NCBI RefSeq assembly: GCF_028640845.1
Contig: NC_080540.1
Span: 259,704,958 to 259,768,957, forward strand
Origin: Ahaetulla prasina
Taxonomy: Eukaryota; Chordata; Lepidosauria; Squamata; Colubridae
Reading direction: 5' to 3'
DNA length: 64,000 nucleotides
The notes beneath the pieces were generated by a model, which saw only the letters and a program-made list of their open reading frames with translations, ran no database searches and had not been told where the DNA came from. The position numbers and the translations under genes are program-made. Below, one piece after another: positions 1 to 10,795 of the stretch. The number at the start of each line of letters is the position of its first letter. Position 1 is the first letter of the stretch.

Positions 1-150
1 CTATGATCCTGACAACATACCTTTGTTGATGTCTTTCCAAGCTACATTGGCTGTTTTGGAACATTGGTTTAATCTACAGTCTACCAAGACACAAGATCCT
101 TCTTGCAATTACCACTGCTAAGCCAGGTACCACCTAACTTGTACCTGGGC
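1..150. other. unassigned sequence at left edge
   Basis: No gene, RNA or element end is recognisable. It may be the continuation of the adjoining CR1/L3-like relic. Confidence 0.3.
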
Positions 151-400
151 ATTTGACTTTTTTTCTATCGAAGTACAGGACTTTGCATTTCTCATGACTG
201 AATACCATTTTGTTTCATCAGGCTCACTGTTCAACTCCCTCAAGATCCTTTTGAATTTTGAGTCTTTCTAGCAATATGCCCAGGTTTATATCATCTACAA
301 ATTGTTTGAGCATCCTTTCTATTCTCTCATCTAAAACATGTAAGATGTTGAAAAGAACTGAGCCTAGCACAGCACTCCACTGCATATCTCTTTCCATGAG
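150..400 (-). mobile_element. old CR1/L3-type LINE reverse-transcriptase relic
   Basis: The reverse complement gives a degenerate reading VLGSVLFNIL, then KQFVDDINLG, then stops and KCKVLYF. This order matches the CR1/L3 segments (VLGPxLFNxxINDL, FADDTKLG, KCKVLHLG). The catalytic FADD is FVDD here and several stops interrupt the frame, so it is ancient. Confidence 0.6.
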
Positions 401-740
401 GACATGGACCCATTAAAGGCCACATGTTGGCTACAGTTGTTCAGCTATTGGCTGTGATTCCAGCTTTGAACTCTGTAAGCATTTTTGTTGTAAATAGAAA
501 ATTGTGTAGGAAGAAGTGATATTACCAGTATATAGTGACCATTGGGTGGCGCCATTGTCTACTATATTATAAGGCTATTGCTGGACTGATTAGAAATGTA
601 TTAAAACTGGTTTTCAAACTTAATTATTAAAATATAGCATTTAGCTGACATACAAGAATGAATAAATAGAGGAAAGCTGAATTGTGTAAGCTGAATTTTA
701 TTAAAATGCTCAGTACTGTTAATAACAGATTGTAATAACC
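400..740. other. unassigned AT-rich sequence
   Basis: No gene or recognisable element between the LINE relic and the split SINE. Confidence 0.3.
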
Positions 741-743
741 ATT

Positions 744-850
744 AAGCCAGTTTGGTGCAATGGTTGAAAGTGCTGGCCCAGAAACCAAGAGTTCGAATCC
801 CGTTTTAGGAATAAAAGCCAGCTGAGCAATTTTAGGCATAAAAGCCTATT
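744..850 (+). mobile_element. tRNA-derived SINE, 5' half (split by a Gypsy element)
   Basis: The segment resembles a tRNA with A-box-like (gtgcaatggttgaaagtgctgg) and B-box-like (agttcgaatcc) blocks, followed by a ccg-ttttagg-ataaaagccagctg tail that I know from a common squamate SINE. It has no valid cloverleaf 3' half or mature tRNA end. The rest of the SINE resumes at about 3875, after an LTR element. Confidence 0.6.
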
Positions 851-851
851 G

Positions 852-1050
852 TGTTCCGAGTTCTCCCTCGAGTCCATTCCCCTAGCAGGAGCAAGGTGTC
901 CAAACTTGTTCCTGATTGGCTGACAGCTGTGTATAAAAGAGCTGCCAAATAGGCGCGTTTGTCTTCTGTTGCTGACTGTTGCCGTGAAGTTGCACTTGTT
1001 CAATAAATGTTAGCTGTTGGATATCTTGCCTCAGTCCTTGCTGAAACCCT
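852..1050 (+). mobile_element. 5' LTR of a Ty3/Gypsy element (shortened)
   Basis: About 150 bp are clearly shared with 3710-3868: cttgttcctgattggctg, a gtataaaagagc TATA-like box, gttgccgtgaagttgcacttg, an AATAAA signal (caataaatgttagctg) and a cctcagtccttgctgaaac end. The left boundary is uncertain, and the LTR appears shorter than its partner by several dozen bases. Confidence 0.65.
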
Positions 1051-1054
1051 GCAT

Positions 1055-3145
1055 TTCTCAACTCCAGTGTATTTCAACCTGGACCCTCGAGTGTCATCTC
1101 GCAAACTTAAGCCATGCCGTGTGCCATTTGCCTTGAAGCCCAAAGTGGACACTGAACTTGACAGAATCATTGCACAGGGCATTCTTGAGTTGGTGGACCA
1201 TGCTCATTGGGAGACACCCATCGTGACTCCATCAATACCGTTGGTTCAATCCACATCTGTTCAGATTATAGGGTAACCCTAAATTGGGCATTGCAAGCCC
1301 ATGCCTACCCGGTACCTGTAGTGCAGCACCTGCTGCACTCCCTGGGTAATGGATCCATTTTCGCAAACCTTGACTTGTCTCAGGCTTACCAACAATTGCC
1401 TGTTGACAATGCCATCATGGAGGCCCAGACAATCGTCACTCACAGAGGGGCGTTCAAATGCCACCGCCTACAATTTGGTGTCAGTGGGGCCCCAAGGTTG
1501 TTCCAAAGCCTGATGGAGTTCCTGCTCCAAGGAATCCTTGGGGGTTGTGCCTTATTTTGATGATGTGCTGGTTTCGGCAGCCAGCATGCCAGAGCTGATG
1601 ACCAGACTTCGCCAGTGCTCCATCATTTCCGTCACACTGGCCTCAAAGTGAAGAAAACCAAATGCCTTGTCGTGGTACCCCAAGTGAAATTCCTGGGGTT
1701 CCTAATAGACAGCTCAAATCTGCACCCAACAGTGACTAAGACAAAAGCAATCATGGATGCACTACACCTTGCAGTAAGCCCAAACTCCAGGCATTCCTGG
1801 GACTTTTAAATTTCTATGCTAGTTTCTCTCACACACGGCTTCTGTGGCTGAGCCTCTTCATTGTATTCTGAACCGAAGGGCTCCATGGTTTTGGAGTGCT
1901 GAGGCATCTGTGGCTTTCAAAGCTGTCAAGCAGCTTTTGGTTTCCAATGCAGTTCTCACTCAATACAATGAAAACCTTCCCCTGCTGTTGGCCTGTGATG
2001 CTTCCCTTTATGGTGTCGGCACTGTCCTGAGTCATAGATTGCCAAATGGCATTGAAGCCCCCAAAGCAATTTTTCCCAGACCCTAGCCGCCACGGAACAG
2101 AACTACTCTCGAATAGACAAGGAGGCATTAGTGCTTCTGGCAGGAGTCAAAAGGTTTCATGACTACCTCTACAGCTGCCCTTTTGAGCTCGTAACCGACC
2201 ACAAGCCTCTCTTGGGACTCTTGGCTGGGGACTGCCAGACTCCTCAGATTCTCTTGCCGCAGATGACCTGGTGGACAGTGTTTCTGGCGGTGTATTCTTA
2301 CACACTGACCTATTGCCCCAGAAAGCACCTTGGACATGCTGATGTGCTTAGCTGCTGCCCCCTGAAGACCATGGTGGAAGACCTGGCGCCTGCCTCACCT
2401 GTGTTCCTGATGGACAACTCCCCTCTTCCAGTGACCCACCTCTGACATTGCTCAGTTTTCTGCTAGGGATCAGGTAATCTCTTGGATTTTAGACTTGGTA
2501 CACAGGGCGTGGCCTCAGGAATCTGTCAGCCCAGAGCTGCAGCCTTATAAACTGAGGAAGCATGAGCTCTCGACGCAAAGGGGCTGCCTACTGTGGGGAC
2601 ACCGGGTTGTGGTTCCCCCATGCCTCAGACAGTCCATTCTAAAGACCTTGCACCAGGGACACCTGGGCATAGTGAGAATGAAGGCCCTGGGGAGGAGATA
2701 CCTTTGGTGGCCCCGGTTAGATAAGGACATAACCAAATGGGTCTCTGTCTGTCAAAGGTGCCAGGTGACCAGACCCTTGCCACCTAGATCACAAGCCCAG
2801 GAATGGGAAGACCCGAGGGTGCCATGGTTCCGCATCCATATCGATTTTGCAGGGCCATTCCAAGGGCAGATTTTCTTAGTCATAGCCAATGCTTAACTGA
2901 AGTGGGTAGAGATCACGTTAATGCATTCTACCACCTCAGAAGTGGTCATTAGGGCCCTGAGGAAATTGTTTGCCACTCATGGGTTGCCCGACCTATTGGT
3001 GTCGGACAACGGGCCCCAACTAACGTCCACCACATTTGAATTATTTTTAGCTGGGCTGGGAATCCAACACGGCCTGGTTTCCCTGTTCTATCCAGCCAGT
3101 AATGGGTTTGCAGAATGGCTGTCCGCTCAGCTAAGGAAGCATTAG
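1055..3145 (+). pseudogene. decayed Ty3/Gypsy pol (RT, RNase H, integrase)
   Basis: Fragments in shifting frames follow Gypsy pol order. 1080-1270: pre-RT (PRVSSRKLKPCRVPFAL). 1276-1600: RT with NLDLSQAYQQL, LQFGVSGAP and a YFDD core reached only after a frameshift near 1556. 1900-2360: RNase H (LACDASLYGVG). 2490-2900: integrase with an HHCC-type zinc finger and a first acidic residue in HIDFAGPF. 2920-3145: VSDNGPQLT and a terminal NGFAEW. Several stops and frameshifts break it. The 5' LTR runs almost directly into pol, so gag, protease and the primer-binding region are missing. Confidence 0.85.
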
Positions 3146-3577
3146 GGCGGACGGGCCCCAGGAATTGACCAGAGAGGCTAGACGAGTACCTCCTTGTGTC
3201 AGCTCACAAACAAGAGCCCAACTCATGAGGACCACCCTCGATAGGCTACATGCATAATATTCACCCTGCAGGCCCCTAGACTCCACTGACACGTCCCGGT
3301 CATTTAGCATGGGCGATGCCATGTATGCCCAGAATTATCCTCTGTGGCTGCCTGGTAGGATAGTGGGAATCACGGGCTTTATTCATACAAGGTGGAGATA
3401 GACCTCGGCCAAGTGTGGCGGCATCACTGTGATGGAATACCGGGGCACGACAATCACCCAATGAAGCAGTGCAGGAAATTTCATTTGAGGTGGCAAGCAT
3501 GAGACAACCTAAGAGCCTATTGCGAGCAGTAGCCAGCCATCCTTACAAAAATTAACTTACTAACTTACCAGCTGCAT
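3146..3577 (+). mobile_element. Gypsy element 3' internal remnant
   Basis: Lies between the integrase remnant and the 3' LTR. Frames are broken, and no envelope-like segment or polypurine tract could be recognised with confidence. Confidence 0.45.
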
Positions 3578-3868
3578 CGGAGAGTGTTCCTGAAGTTATT
3601 CCTCTGGAAAATCCGATGGCAACAACGACAATGGGTAGTCCACCCGAAGAAGAAGAGATTTGCAACCTTGGCTGAAACTGGGCCCCGAAGATCAGGCTGA
3701 GTCCGGCGACTTGTTCCTGATTGGCTGCCCATTTGACAGCCATGTATAAAGGAGCTATCAAACAGGTGTGTTTCTGATCTGTTGCTGACAGTTGCCGTGA
3801 AGTTGCACTTGTTCAATAAATGTTAGCTGTTGGATATCTGTCTCGCCTCAGTCCTTGCTGAAACCTGT
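3578..3868 (+). mobile_element. 3' LTR of the Ty3/Gypsy element
   Basis: Shares with 890-1048 the ttgttcctgattggctg block, gtataaaggagc, gttgccgtgaagttgcac and caataaatgttagctgttgg. It is longer at its 5' side than the left LTR. The boundary is approximate. Confidence 0.65.
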
Positions 3869-3874
3869 CGAGCT

Positions 3875-4015
3875 GAAGCACAGCCAGTCACTCTCTCATA
3901 ACCCAACACCTCACAGGGTTGTTTTTGAGGGGAAAACAGGAGAAGGGAAGAGGTATGTTCACTGCCTCGAATTATAAAGTAATGAAGGCAGGGAAAAATA
4001 TAATAAATAAATAAA
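3875..4015 (+). mobile_element. tRNA-derived SINE, 3' half
   Basis: Continues the SINE begun at 744: ccagtcactctctca, then cctcacagggttg, then a purine-rich stretch and a gttcactgcctcgaattat...gaaggcaggg end with A-rich ataaataaataaa tail. Together with 744-850 it indicates that the Gypsy element landed inside this SINE. Confidence 0.6.
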
Positions 4016-4269
4016 ATAATTTTAATATGTGTATAGGTTATACCATATTACAAAGAACATATTACAAAAACCTTGATGCACTCCAAAGATTTAGACAATC
4101 ATTACTTCATTGCCGCTCAGTATGGCCTTTGGCTCTTGAGTCAAAGATATAGGTTGCATTCTAATGCATTTGGAATAGTTTAAAGCTACATTATATGTAA
4201 GTACATGTTATAGTACTTTTTTTTTTTTTTGTGAAAGTACATTTTGCATTAAAAGAATAAAATTTACTG

Positions 4270-5078
4270 AAAAGGATCAGAAGACCCTTGATACTAAGAT
4301 GATATCAAAACATTACTGCTCACTCTATCAAGGATCTTGGAGTACTCATATCAAATGATCTAAATGCCAAAGCCCACTGTAACAACATCGCCAAAAAGGC
4401 ATTAAGGGTTGTAAACCTAATTTTGCGTAACTTTTTCTCCGCTAATATTACACTACTAACCAGAGCATACAAAACATTTGCTAGACCAATTCTTGAATAT
4501 AGCTCATTTGTCTGGAACCTGCACTGCATATTGGACATTAGTATAATTGAATGTGTCCAGAAATATTTCACAAGAGTCCTCCACTCATCCGCTCACAACA
4601 AAATTCCTTATGCCATCAGACTTGAAATTTTGGGCTTAGAAAATTTAGAACTACACCTCCTTTGGTATGACCTAAGCATAGCTCATAAAATCATCTGTTA
4701 CAATGTCCTACCTGTCAATGACTACTTCAGCTTCAACCACAACCATACACGGGCACACAATAGATACAAGCTTAAGGTAAATTGCACAAAACTCGATTGC
4801 AGAAAATATGACTTCAGCAACAGAGTGGTCAATGTCTGGAATGCACTACTTGATTCTGTGTGGTTTCATCCCCAAACCCCCAAAATTGTAACCTTAGACT
4901 GGCTAGTGTTGACCTCACCCCATTCCTAAGAGGTCTGTAAGGGTGCATAAGAGCACCAGCATGCCTACCATCCCTGTCCGAATACAATCCTTTAATTGTA
5001 TTCATTTTTTGTATTCAATTCATGCTTATACTTATATATATTATCTAATACATACTCGACAAATAAATAAATAAATAT
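4270..5078 (+). mobile_element. CR1-group LINE 3' fragment (same family as 43775-45830)
   Basis: Reads IKDLGVLISNDLNAKAHCNN, then RAYKTFARPILEYSSFVWN, VQKYFTR and RLEILGLENLELHLLWYDL, the C-terminal RT region of CR1/Rex1/L2-like LINEs. It ends in an ataaataaataaata tail at 5060-5078. The same C-terminal words (NVLPV.DYFSFN, LDCRKYDF.NR) occur on the minus strand at 43954-44247. Confidence 0.85.
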
Positions 5079-5988
5079 TGGGCAGAATTTTGATGAGACA
5101 AAGTTGCCATCTTGACTGTTTTGCATTCTCTTCAGACACCCTGATCATGAGATATTTATTGAAAAGAACTGGAATGCCCATCCTGCATTAGCTCATCAGA
5201 TGGAGACAATCACTTGTATCTAAGAGGAGCCATATTTATTGAAAAGCATTTGATGTTAAACCTCCCAGAGAAAGAATGATGCAATATTCTTTGTTCCTGT
5301 TTTCATAAATTCTTGGAAAAGAAGCGTTCATATTTTCCCACTCCTATTGCTGTGAACCCTTATGGAAAGAGAGAGATCATCAGTTACTCTGACTCATGCC
5401 TCATTAAGAGCCTGTTGCGACACAACTTGAATTTGCCAGAAGGCAAATTTACGTCAGCAAGAAAGAAGATAATCACTGTCATAAATCTTGGATCACGTCC
5501 CCAACTGCTGACTGTGAAAGCAATATTTTACACATAACCCAGTCTTCTCTGCCTAGTGCTGTGTATAAGTCAGGAATTAAAAGGTCCATTTTCCCCAAGC
5601 ATCCTAATTATAGCTGTATGGCTGGGAGTGATGGAGTTTATAGCCTGATAAGGTTGGACCACTGCAAGTTGTTCATAATTCCACTCTCATAATCCCAGTG
5701 ATCAGATTGAAGTCATGCAGAATACATTAAGGCTTCATTATTATTATTATTCTCCATAACTGTCTGTCAAGGCAATGTGAGCAACCAAAAGATATAGGGG
5801 TTTCTTAGATTTATTAAAACAAACCTAAGGAATATTTATTTATTTATCCAATTTGTACGCTCTTTCTTTCAGAAAATTAACAAAAGTTAAAAAAAAATGC
5901 ATTTAATAATAAATTCAACCATACTGTTTCCTCATTTCCCTGGCCTCTCAAGGTATTTGGGATGAAATCCTTTTATTTTTAGTGAGAA
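5079..5988. other. unassigned intergenic sequence
   Basis: A 74-codon open frame at 5313-5537 has no recognisable features. No element ends seen. Confidence 0.3.
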
Positions 5989-6055
5989 GGGGGGGAGGAG
6001 GAGGAGGAGGAGGAGGAGGAGGAGGAGGAGGAGGAGGAGGAGGAGGAGGAGGGGG
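5989..6055. repeat. (GGA)n microsatellite
   Basis: About 20 near-perfect GGA/GAG units flanked by G-runs; strand-asymmetric purine tract. Confidence 0.97.
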
Positions 6056-6261
6056 ACTTTAACCAGGTTTCACATCAGGAAATTCTATATGCTGGATTAC
6101 TGTTTCTTTAGGCATCCCAAAACAAAGAATTATTGGCAATCCCTAAATTGCTTTTATTTGTATGGATTATATTTATCTATATTTACTTAATTAAAAATTA
6201 AAATTGACATATTTTATGCCTCTACTACTTCTCATGATGATTTGATGAAATTTTAATACAA

Positions 6262-6680
6262 GAAGTCCTCAACATGCGTTCATTTATTTAATGAATTTAA
6301 AATTATGGCAGCTGTAGAAAAAATGACTTACAACTTGTCCTCAAAATTATGACCTCACAACCCACCTACCCACCGCCCATCATAGGACTGCAATCAGATA
6401 CTTGGAACTGGCTCCAGTTTACAGCTGTTGCAGTGTCTTGGTGGTCATATGATCACATTTTCCGATCTTCCCACCGGCTTTTGACAAGGGAAGTCAATTG
6501 GAAAGCCAGATTTGCTTAATGACATGGTTCACTTAATGACCACGTGATTCACTTAATGTCCATGATAAAGATTGTCATGAAGTCAGATTCAGTCATTTAA
6601 TAACTCACTCTACAACCATATCAACTTAATGATGGAAATGATGGTCCCAGTTGTAGTGATAAGTCAAAGACTACTTGTAT
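6262..6680. mobile_element. old squamate repeat with 'tcctcgacttacaacc'-type ends
   Basis: Ends resemble each other in inverted orientation (agtcctcaac...; ...caaagactactt). The interior repeats phrases such as cacttaatgaccac and ggtcatatgatcac, which I recognise from a common reptile DNA-transposon-like repeat. Heavily diverged. Confidence 0.5.
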
Positions 6681-6831
6681 TATTTTACAACCTAGGTAGG
6701 CAAACAATTTTGATTAGCAGAATCCTGTAAAAAGACATTCTGGAAAAGGTTAGAGATCGAGGCTACCCCGATTCAGCTGAGAGGGTATTTATGCTTCTGT
6801 GAAATAGTCAAATTGCAGAAGCTGGCCTAGG

Positions 6832-7186
6832 GGAAGGTAAAGGTTCCCCTCGCACATACGTGCAAGTCGTTCCTGACTCTAGGGGACAGTGCTCATCTCC
6901 GTTTCAAAGCCAAAGAGCCAGTGCTGTCTGAAGACGTCTCCGTGGTCATGTGGATGGCATGATTAAATGCACGGAACTGTGTTACCTTCCCACCAAAGGT
7001 GGTCCCTATTTTTCTACTTGCATTTTTTATGTGCTTTCAAACTGCTAGCTTGGCAGAAGCTGGGACAAGTAATGGGAGCTCACTCGTTACGTGGCAGTAG
7101 GGATTCAAACTGTTGAATCCCTAGCTGAACCATTGACCTTTCAATCGACAAGCTCAGCATCTTAGCCACTGAGCCAGTGCTTCCCT
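6832..7186 (-). mobile_element. Sauria-type SINE (tRNA head, BovB-like tail)
   Basis: The reverse complement begins with a tRNA-like block (actggctcagtggctaagatgctgagc, then a gattcaaatcc-like B box). It continues with gtcccagcttctgcc and an accacctttggtgggaaggt segment and ends with a ggaacctttaccttcccc tail. This is the structure of the Sauria SINE family, which is mobilised by BovB/RTE. Confidence 0.85.
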
Positions 7187-7811
7187 TAGGGGAAGGTAAC
7201 CCGCTAGAAAAAAGTCAACCAAGTGCTTGAAGTAGGAAAACCATATTTTGTAAACAAAACTGGAAAACATCTAGAGGATATTTTCCCAGGGGTAAGTACA
7301 AAATGGTTTGGGTTTGTTTGTTTATTTTTTTGTTTGTTCGTTGCTTTGCAGGGGAGTTCCTTTTCAATAGCCAAAAATTATATTGGAACTAAATTGGGTG
7401 ATTATTTAAAAAATATTCTTTAGTGCCAGGAAGAGTAGTCATTATTTTTGGCCTTAGGAGTTATATTATAATTTGATGTACTGTAATAATACTCTCAAGG
7501 AGCATTCTGTCTTGGCAGAGTTAGTAAGGTATATTTACCTTTTCCTCTGGCTTTGTTTTAAAATCTTTGAATAAATATTCTAATTTAAACCTTGAAACTG
7601 TATTACTTTGTATTAATAGAGAAGAGGGCTTCTCTAGCTAATATAATATCACTATCATAATCCAAAGGGAAGCATTACAAATGTATTATTTAGATAGCAT
7701 TGTAATTAGAATCCATATTAGCCAATAATAGAGATTGATTTTAGAAAAAGGCTGAAAAGACTCCAATATTAATTTATGAGGCAAAAAACAACAACCCCAC
7801 AAGGGAAAGTA
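7187..7811. other. unassigned AT-rich sequence
   Basis: No gene or element recognised. Confidence 0.3.
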
Positions 7812-8289
7812 CTGTATTTTTCGGAGTATAAGATGCATCTTTTTCTCCCAAAAAAGAGGGTGAAAATCTGGGTGCATCTTATACTCTGAATGAAGCCCCA
7901 CCCAGCTTCTCAAACTGAGATTTCAGAGGCTGAAAAAAGCATCAGAAACGGAGCTTCAGAAAAAAAGCCCCAAACGGAGCTTCAGAAAAGAAGCTTCCAA
8001 ACAGAGCTTCAGAGGCTTTTTTTCTGAACCTCTGTTTCGGAGGCTTTCAAAGGCAGAAAAAAGTTTTTTCTGAAACAGAGTTTCAGAGTCAGAAAAAAAA
8101 GCAAAAAAAAAAGCAAAGCACAGAGCTCACAACCAAGGAACCTGTTGCTAAAATTGACCTCTGGGAACAGCTGATTAGGGGTATTCCGGGAGGCCAATCC
8201 ACCTGCCAGTCAGCTTTTTTCTTATTTTCCTCCCCAAAAACTAAGGTGCAACTTATACTCCAGTGCGACTTATACTCCGAAAAATACGG
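7812..8289. mobile_element. TA-flanked MITE, copy 1 (Tc/mariner-like)
   Basis: Terminal inverted repeats ctgtatttttcggagtataag and its near complement (cttatactccgaaaaatacgg), bounded by TA on both sides. The interior has repeated gcttcagaaa(a)gaagc units. A second copy lies at 46651-47098. No transposase frame. Confidence 0.8.
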
Positions 8290-8987
8290 TAATCCAAAGC
8301 AGTCCAATGCTAGCTATTATCTGGCCTTAATTGAAAAGTCAGTTTCAATGATATTATAAACCAAAAGATGGACAAAGATTAACCACCATGTATAATTTTA
8401 TAATTTCTAACTCAACTTTATTCATTCAAAAATTAACAGCAAACTCTGGTTTTGGATTTTATCAAAACTTAGATATAAATGCCTAAATATCCAATTGGAT
8501 ATCTGTGTTTGTGTGAGTGCATAAAATGCATACATTGTTGGAAGTTGGTAGAATTGGTAAAACTTGATACTTATCCTCTGTTACAATTAAATCATGTTTA
8601 TCATTTGTCTTATTGGCTTCTTCCTTGGTTCATGATGTCCAATTTCAGCTCACATTAATGCACTAATCATCAGCAAAGACAGAGACCATTGTGACACAAC
8701 CGGAATACTCCATGTGTCAGTCTTTTTACGTAATTTAATTCAACTACTCAGCTCTTTCTCATTACTGAAATAGCTAGAACTTCATATTTATCTTTGTAGT
8801 GTTAACAAAAACAGCAGGATCTCAAATGTCACATCAGGGTCACGCTGTTCCAATATTACCAGGCCTACAAAAACTTTGTGAGTGAAGAATCCACAGAATA
8901 TAATCTGATGCATATCAAACCTAATGGAATTGTTTCTGATAACATTTAGTGCCAAATACAGTACTTGGTTTCAAGAGCTCAAAGCAT
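8290..8987. other. unassigned sequence
   Basis: No gene or element recognised. Confidence 0.3.
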
Positions 8988-8992
8988 GTTAG

Positions 8993-9374
8993 TGTCAGGG
9001 TTGCAAGTGACATCCCCAATGAAAGAAGACTCCGAGGCTAGAAGTTTCTCAAAGTTCCATTTTATTAGAGACGTCATGTTGGCACATCTGAAAGCTTCCA
9101 GGTTTTCCCCACCCAAAAGAAAGTTGAAGTCCCTACCCCAGCACCCACATGTCCATCACATGGTCCAATCAATGCACCATCCCAACTGGAGATGCCGTCC
9201 AGTCACACCACTCCAGATGAAGGGAAGATGTCCTTGATTCATCTCATCAAAGAAAAGAACGTTATTATGGCTAGATATCACTTCACTCCATACAATCCCC
9301 CCTCCCAGTTTCCCACAGCACTAAATGTGGCAGTCCTGAAGATCCAAAGTAAAAGATGGCTTCCAGGACTGACA
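8993..9374 (-). mobile_element. solo LTR with 5-bp target duplication
   Basis: A 382-bp block starts TGTCAG, ends CTGACA (TG...CA inverted ends) and is flanked by gttag at 8988-8992 and 9375-9379. On the minus strand an AATAAA signal lies in ctaataaaatgg, suggesting minus orientation. No internal region follows, so it is a recombined solo LTR of a retroviral or Gypsy-like element. Confidence 0.75.
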
Positions 9375-9379
9375 GTTAG

Positions 9380-10254
9380 TATCACTGTACTAGAAATTAC
9401 GGAGTGAAAACATGAGGCCAAGAAATTCTATTCAGGATTGCCAGGTAGTCAACACAGAAATGGAGTATCAGCATGATAGTAAGTTTACTTTTGAGGATGT
9501 CAACATATCTTATATCTAATAAAACAAATCTGTATTATCCTTTTGGAGTGATGGTTGCTTCATTGCACTTTTAATTCTAATATTACAGAATAATTCCACA
9601 GCTATTAGGAGCAGAAGTAGTGACAGTCATGATTTTAGACAAATACCGTGGGCCTTGAGTTTGACACCCCTGCTATAGTTCAACTATAATTCAAGGAACT
9701 ATGACTTACACATGCTACTGGTAGAACTCAAGATTGGGGATATCTAAATACAGTAGTAACTTCTGAAGCTTAGTCTCAGTGACTATTCTTTCAATGGGAA
9801 ATGAGAATTTGGTGTGTTCACTGACTTTAAAGGTTATAAATAAAAGGGAATCCAAGAAATGGACAAAGTTGGATAGCCAATTAATTTAAATAAATAAACC
9901 TAGGGTGATCCATGGTGTCAAAAAAAATCAAGATACCATGTGTGACTGTGTAAACACAGCCCTCCCCTTTTAAAGTACACTGCATACATTTAAAAATGGG
10001 CAGAATTTCAGGAACACTCAATATCTAGGCTTGTTTGACCCTCTCAGGATGCTCTTACAAAAATGTGTACTTATCTTATACAACATCAAATTTATTTTTT
10101 GAAAAACAGAAGTCATCTATATTATGTAAGCCATTAGTTTGCATTGGATGTGAAGAAATCAATGTCACAGTTATTGGAACTGTATTTCTATTTAAATATT
10201 GACTTACTTTTGTACATTTAATAGAACAGTTCAATTTAAATTAATTATGTCCCA
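9380..10254. other. mostly unassigned; hAT-type terminal fragment near 9650-9680
   Basis: The phrase gtttgacacccctg at 9660-9673 matches one terminal inverted repeat of the hAT MITE at 62267. No matching left end was found, so only a fragment is present. Confidence 0.4.
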
Positions 10255-10795
10255 TCAAGTTCTTATCAATTCTTAGTGACCACACAGGTAGATTTTCTCC
10301 ATTATGTCTGTCCTTAACCTGGTCTTTAATGTTTTCCAACAATACACTCATCAGCACTGTGACTGACTCCATCCACCTTGGCTGCTCTTCATCCTCTTTT
10401 CCCCTTTCTTTCTACCTTTCCAGCATTTCTCTAGAGCATAGTTGTCAAACTTGCTGCATCAAGTTGCTGTCATGTGACATTTCATGACATTTTCCCCATT
10501 TGCAGAGCTTGAGTGGGCGTGGCTTGCACATGATGCATCAGCTCGTGGACCGCCAATTTGATTCCCTTGCTCTAGAGAGCTGGATTTTTGTATCATGTGT
10601 CCAAAGTAGGATAATTTAAGCTTGATAATTTGTTTCCTGAATGAGAATTCTGCTGTGGTTTGTTTGAAGATCCATTTGTTTGTTTTCATGGCTATCCATG
10701 GTATTCTCAGGAGTTTTCTCCCAAATCCAATTATAAAAGTAAGAATTCTCCTTCTACTGTGCTTCTTCAAAATCCAAAATTTAAGTTGGCATAAT
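10255..10795 (-). mobile_element. old RTE/BovB 3' relic, interrupted by a hAT MITE
   Basis: The minus-strand reading RILTFIIGFGRKLLRIPWIAM, then KLKLSYFGHMIQKSSSLEQ, parallels the C-terminus of the BovB at 14262 (RRLLRVPWTAR, MKLKYFGHLMRRKDSLEK). The opposite strand keeps the tgaccacacag...cattatgtctgtcctt end. It is much more diverged than the BovB copy at 14262. A 133-bp hAT MITE splits it. Confidence 0.75.
10437..10569. mobile_element. hAT MITE with CTCTAGAG target duplication
   Basis: Starts catagttgtcaaac, ends gatttgattcccttg-like, and is flanked by perfect 8-bp copies of ctctagag (10429-10436 and 10570-10577), the classic hAT target. The family matches 62267-62401, including a tgatgcatc interior. 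Confidence 0.85.

Noticed and set aside
744..815. Possible tRNA gene
   Set aside because: A- and B-box-like blocks are present, but there is no full cloverleaf and the sequence continues into a SINE body.
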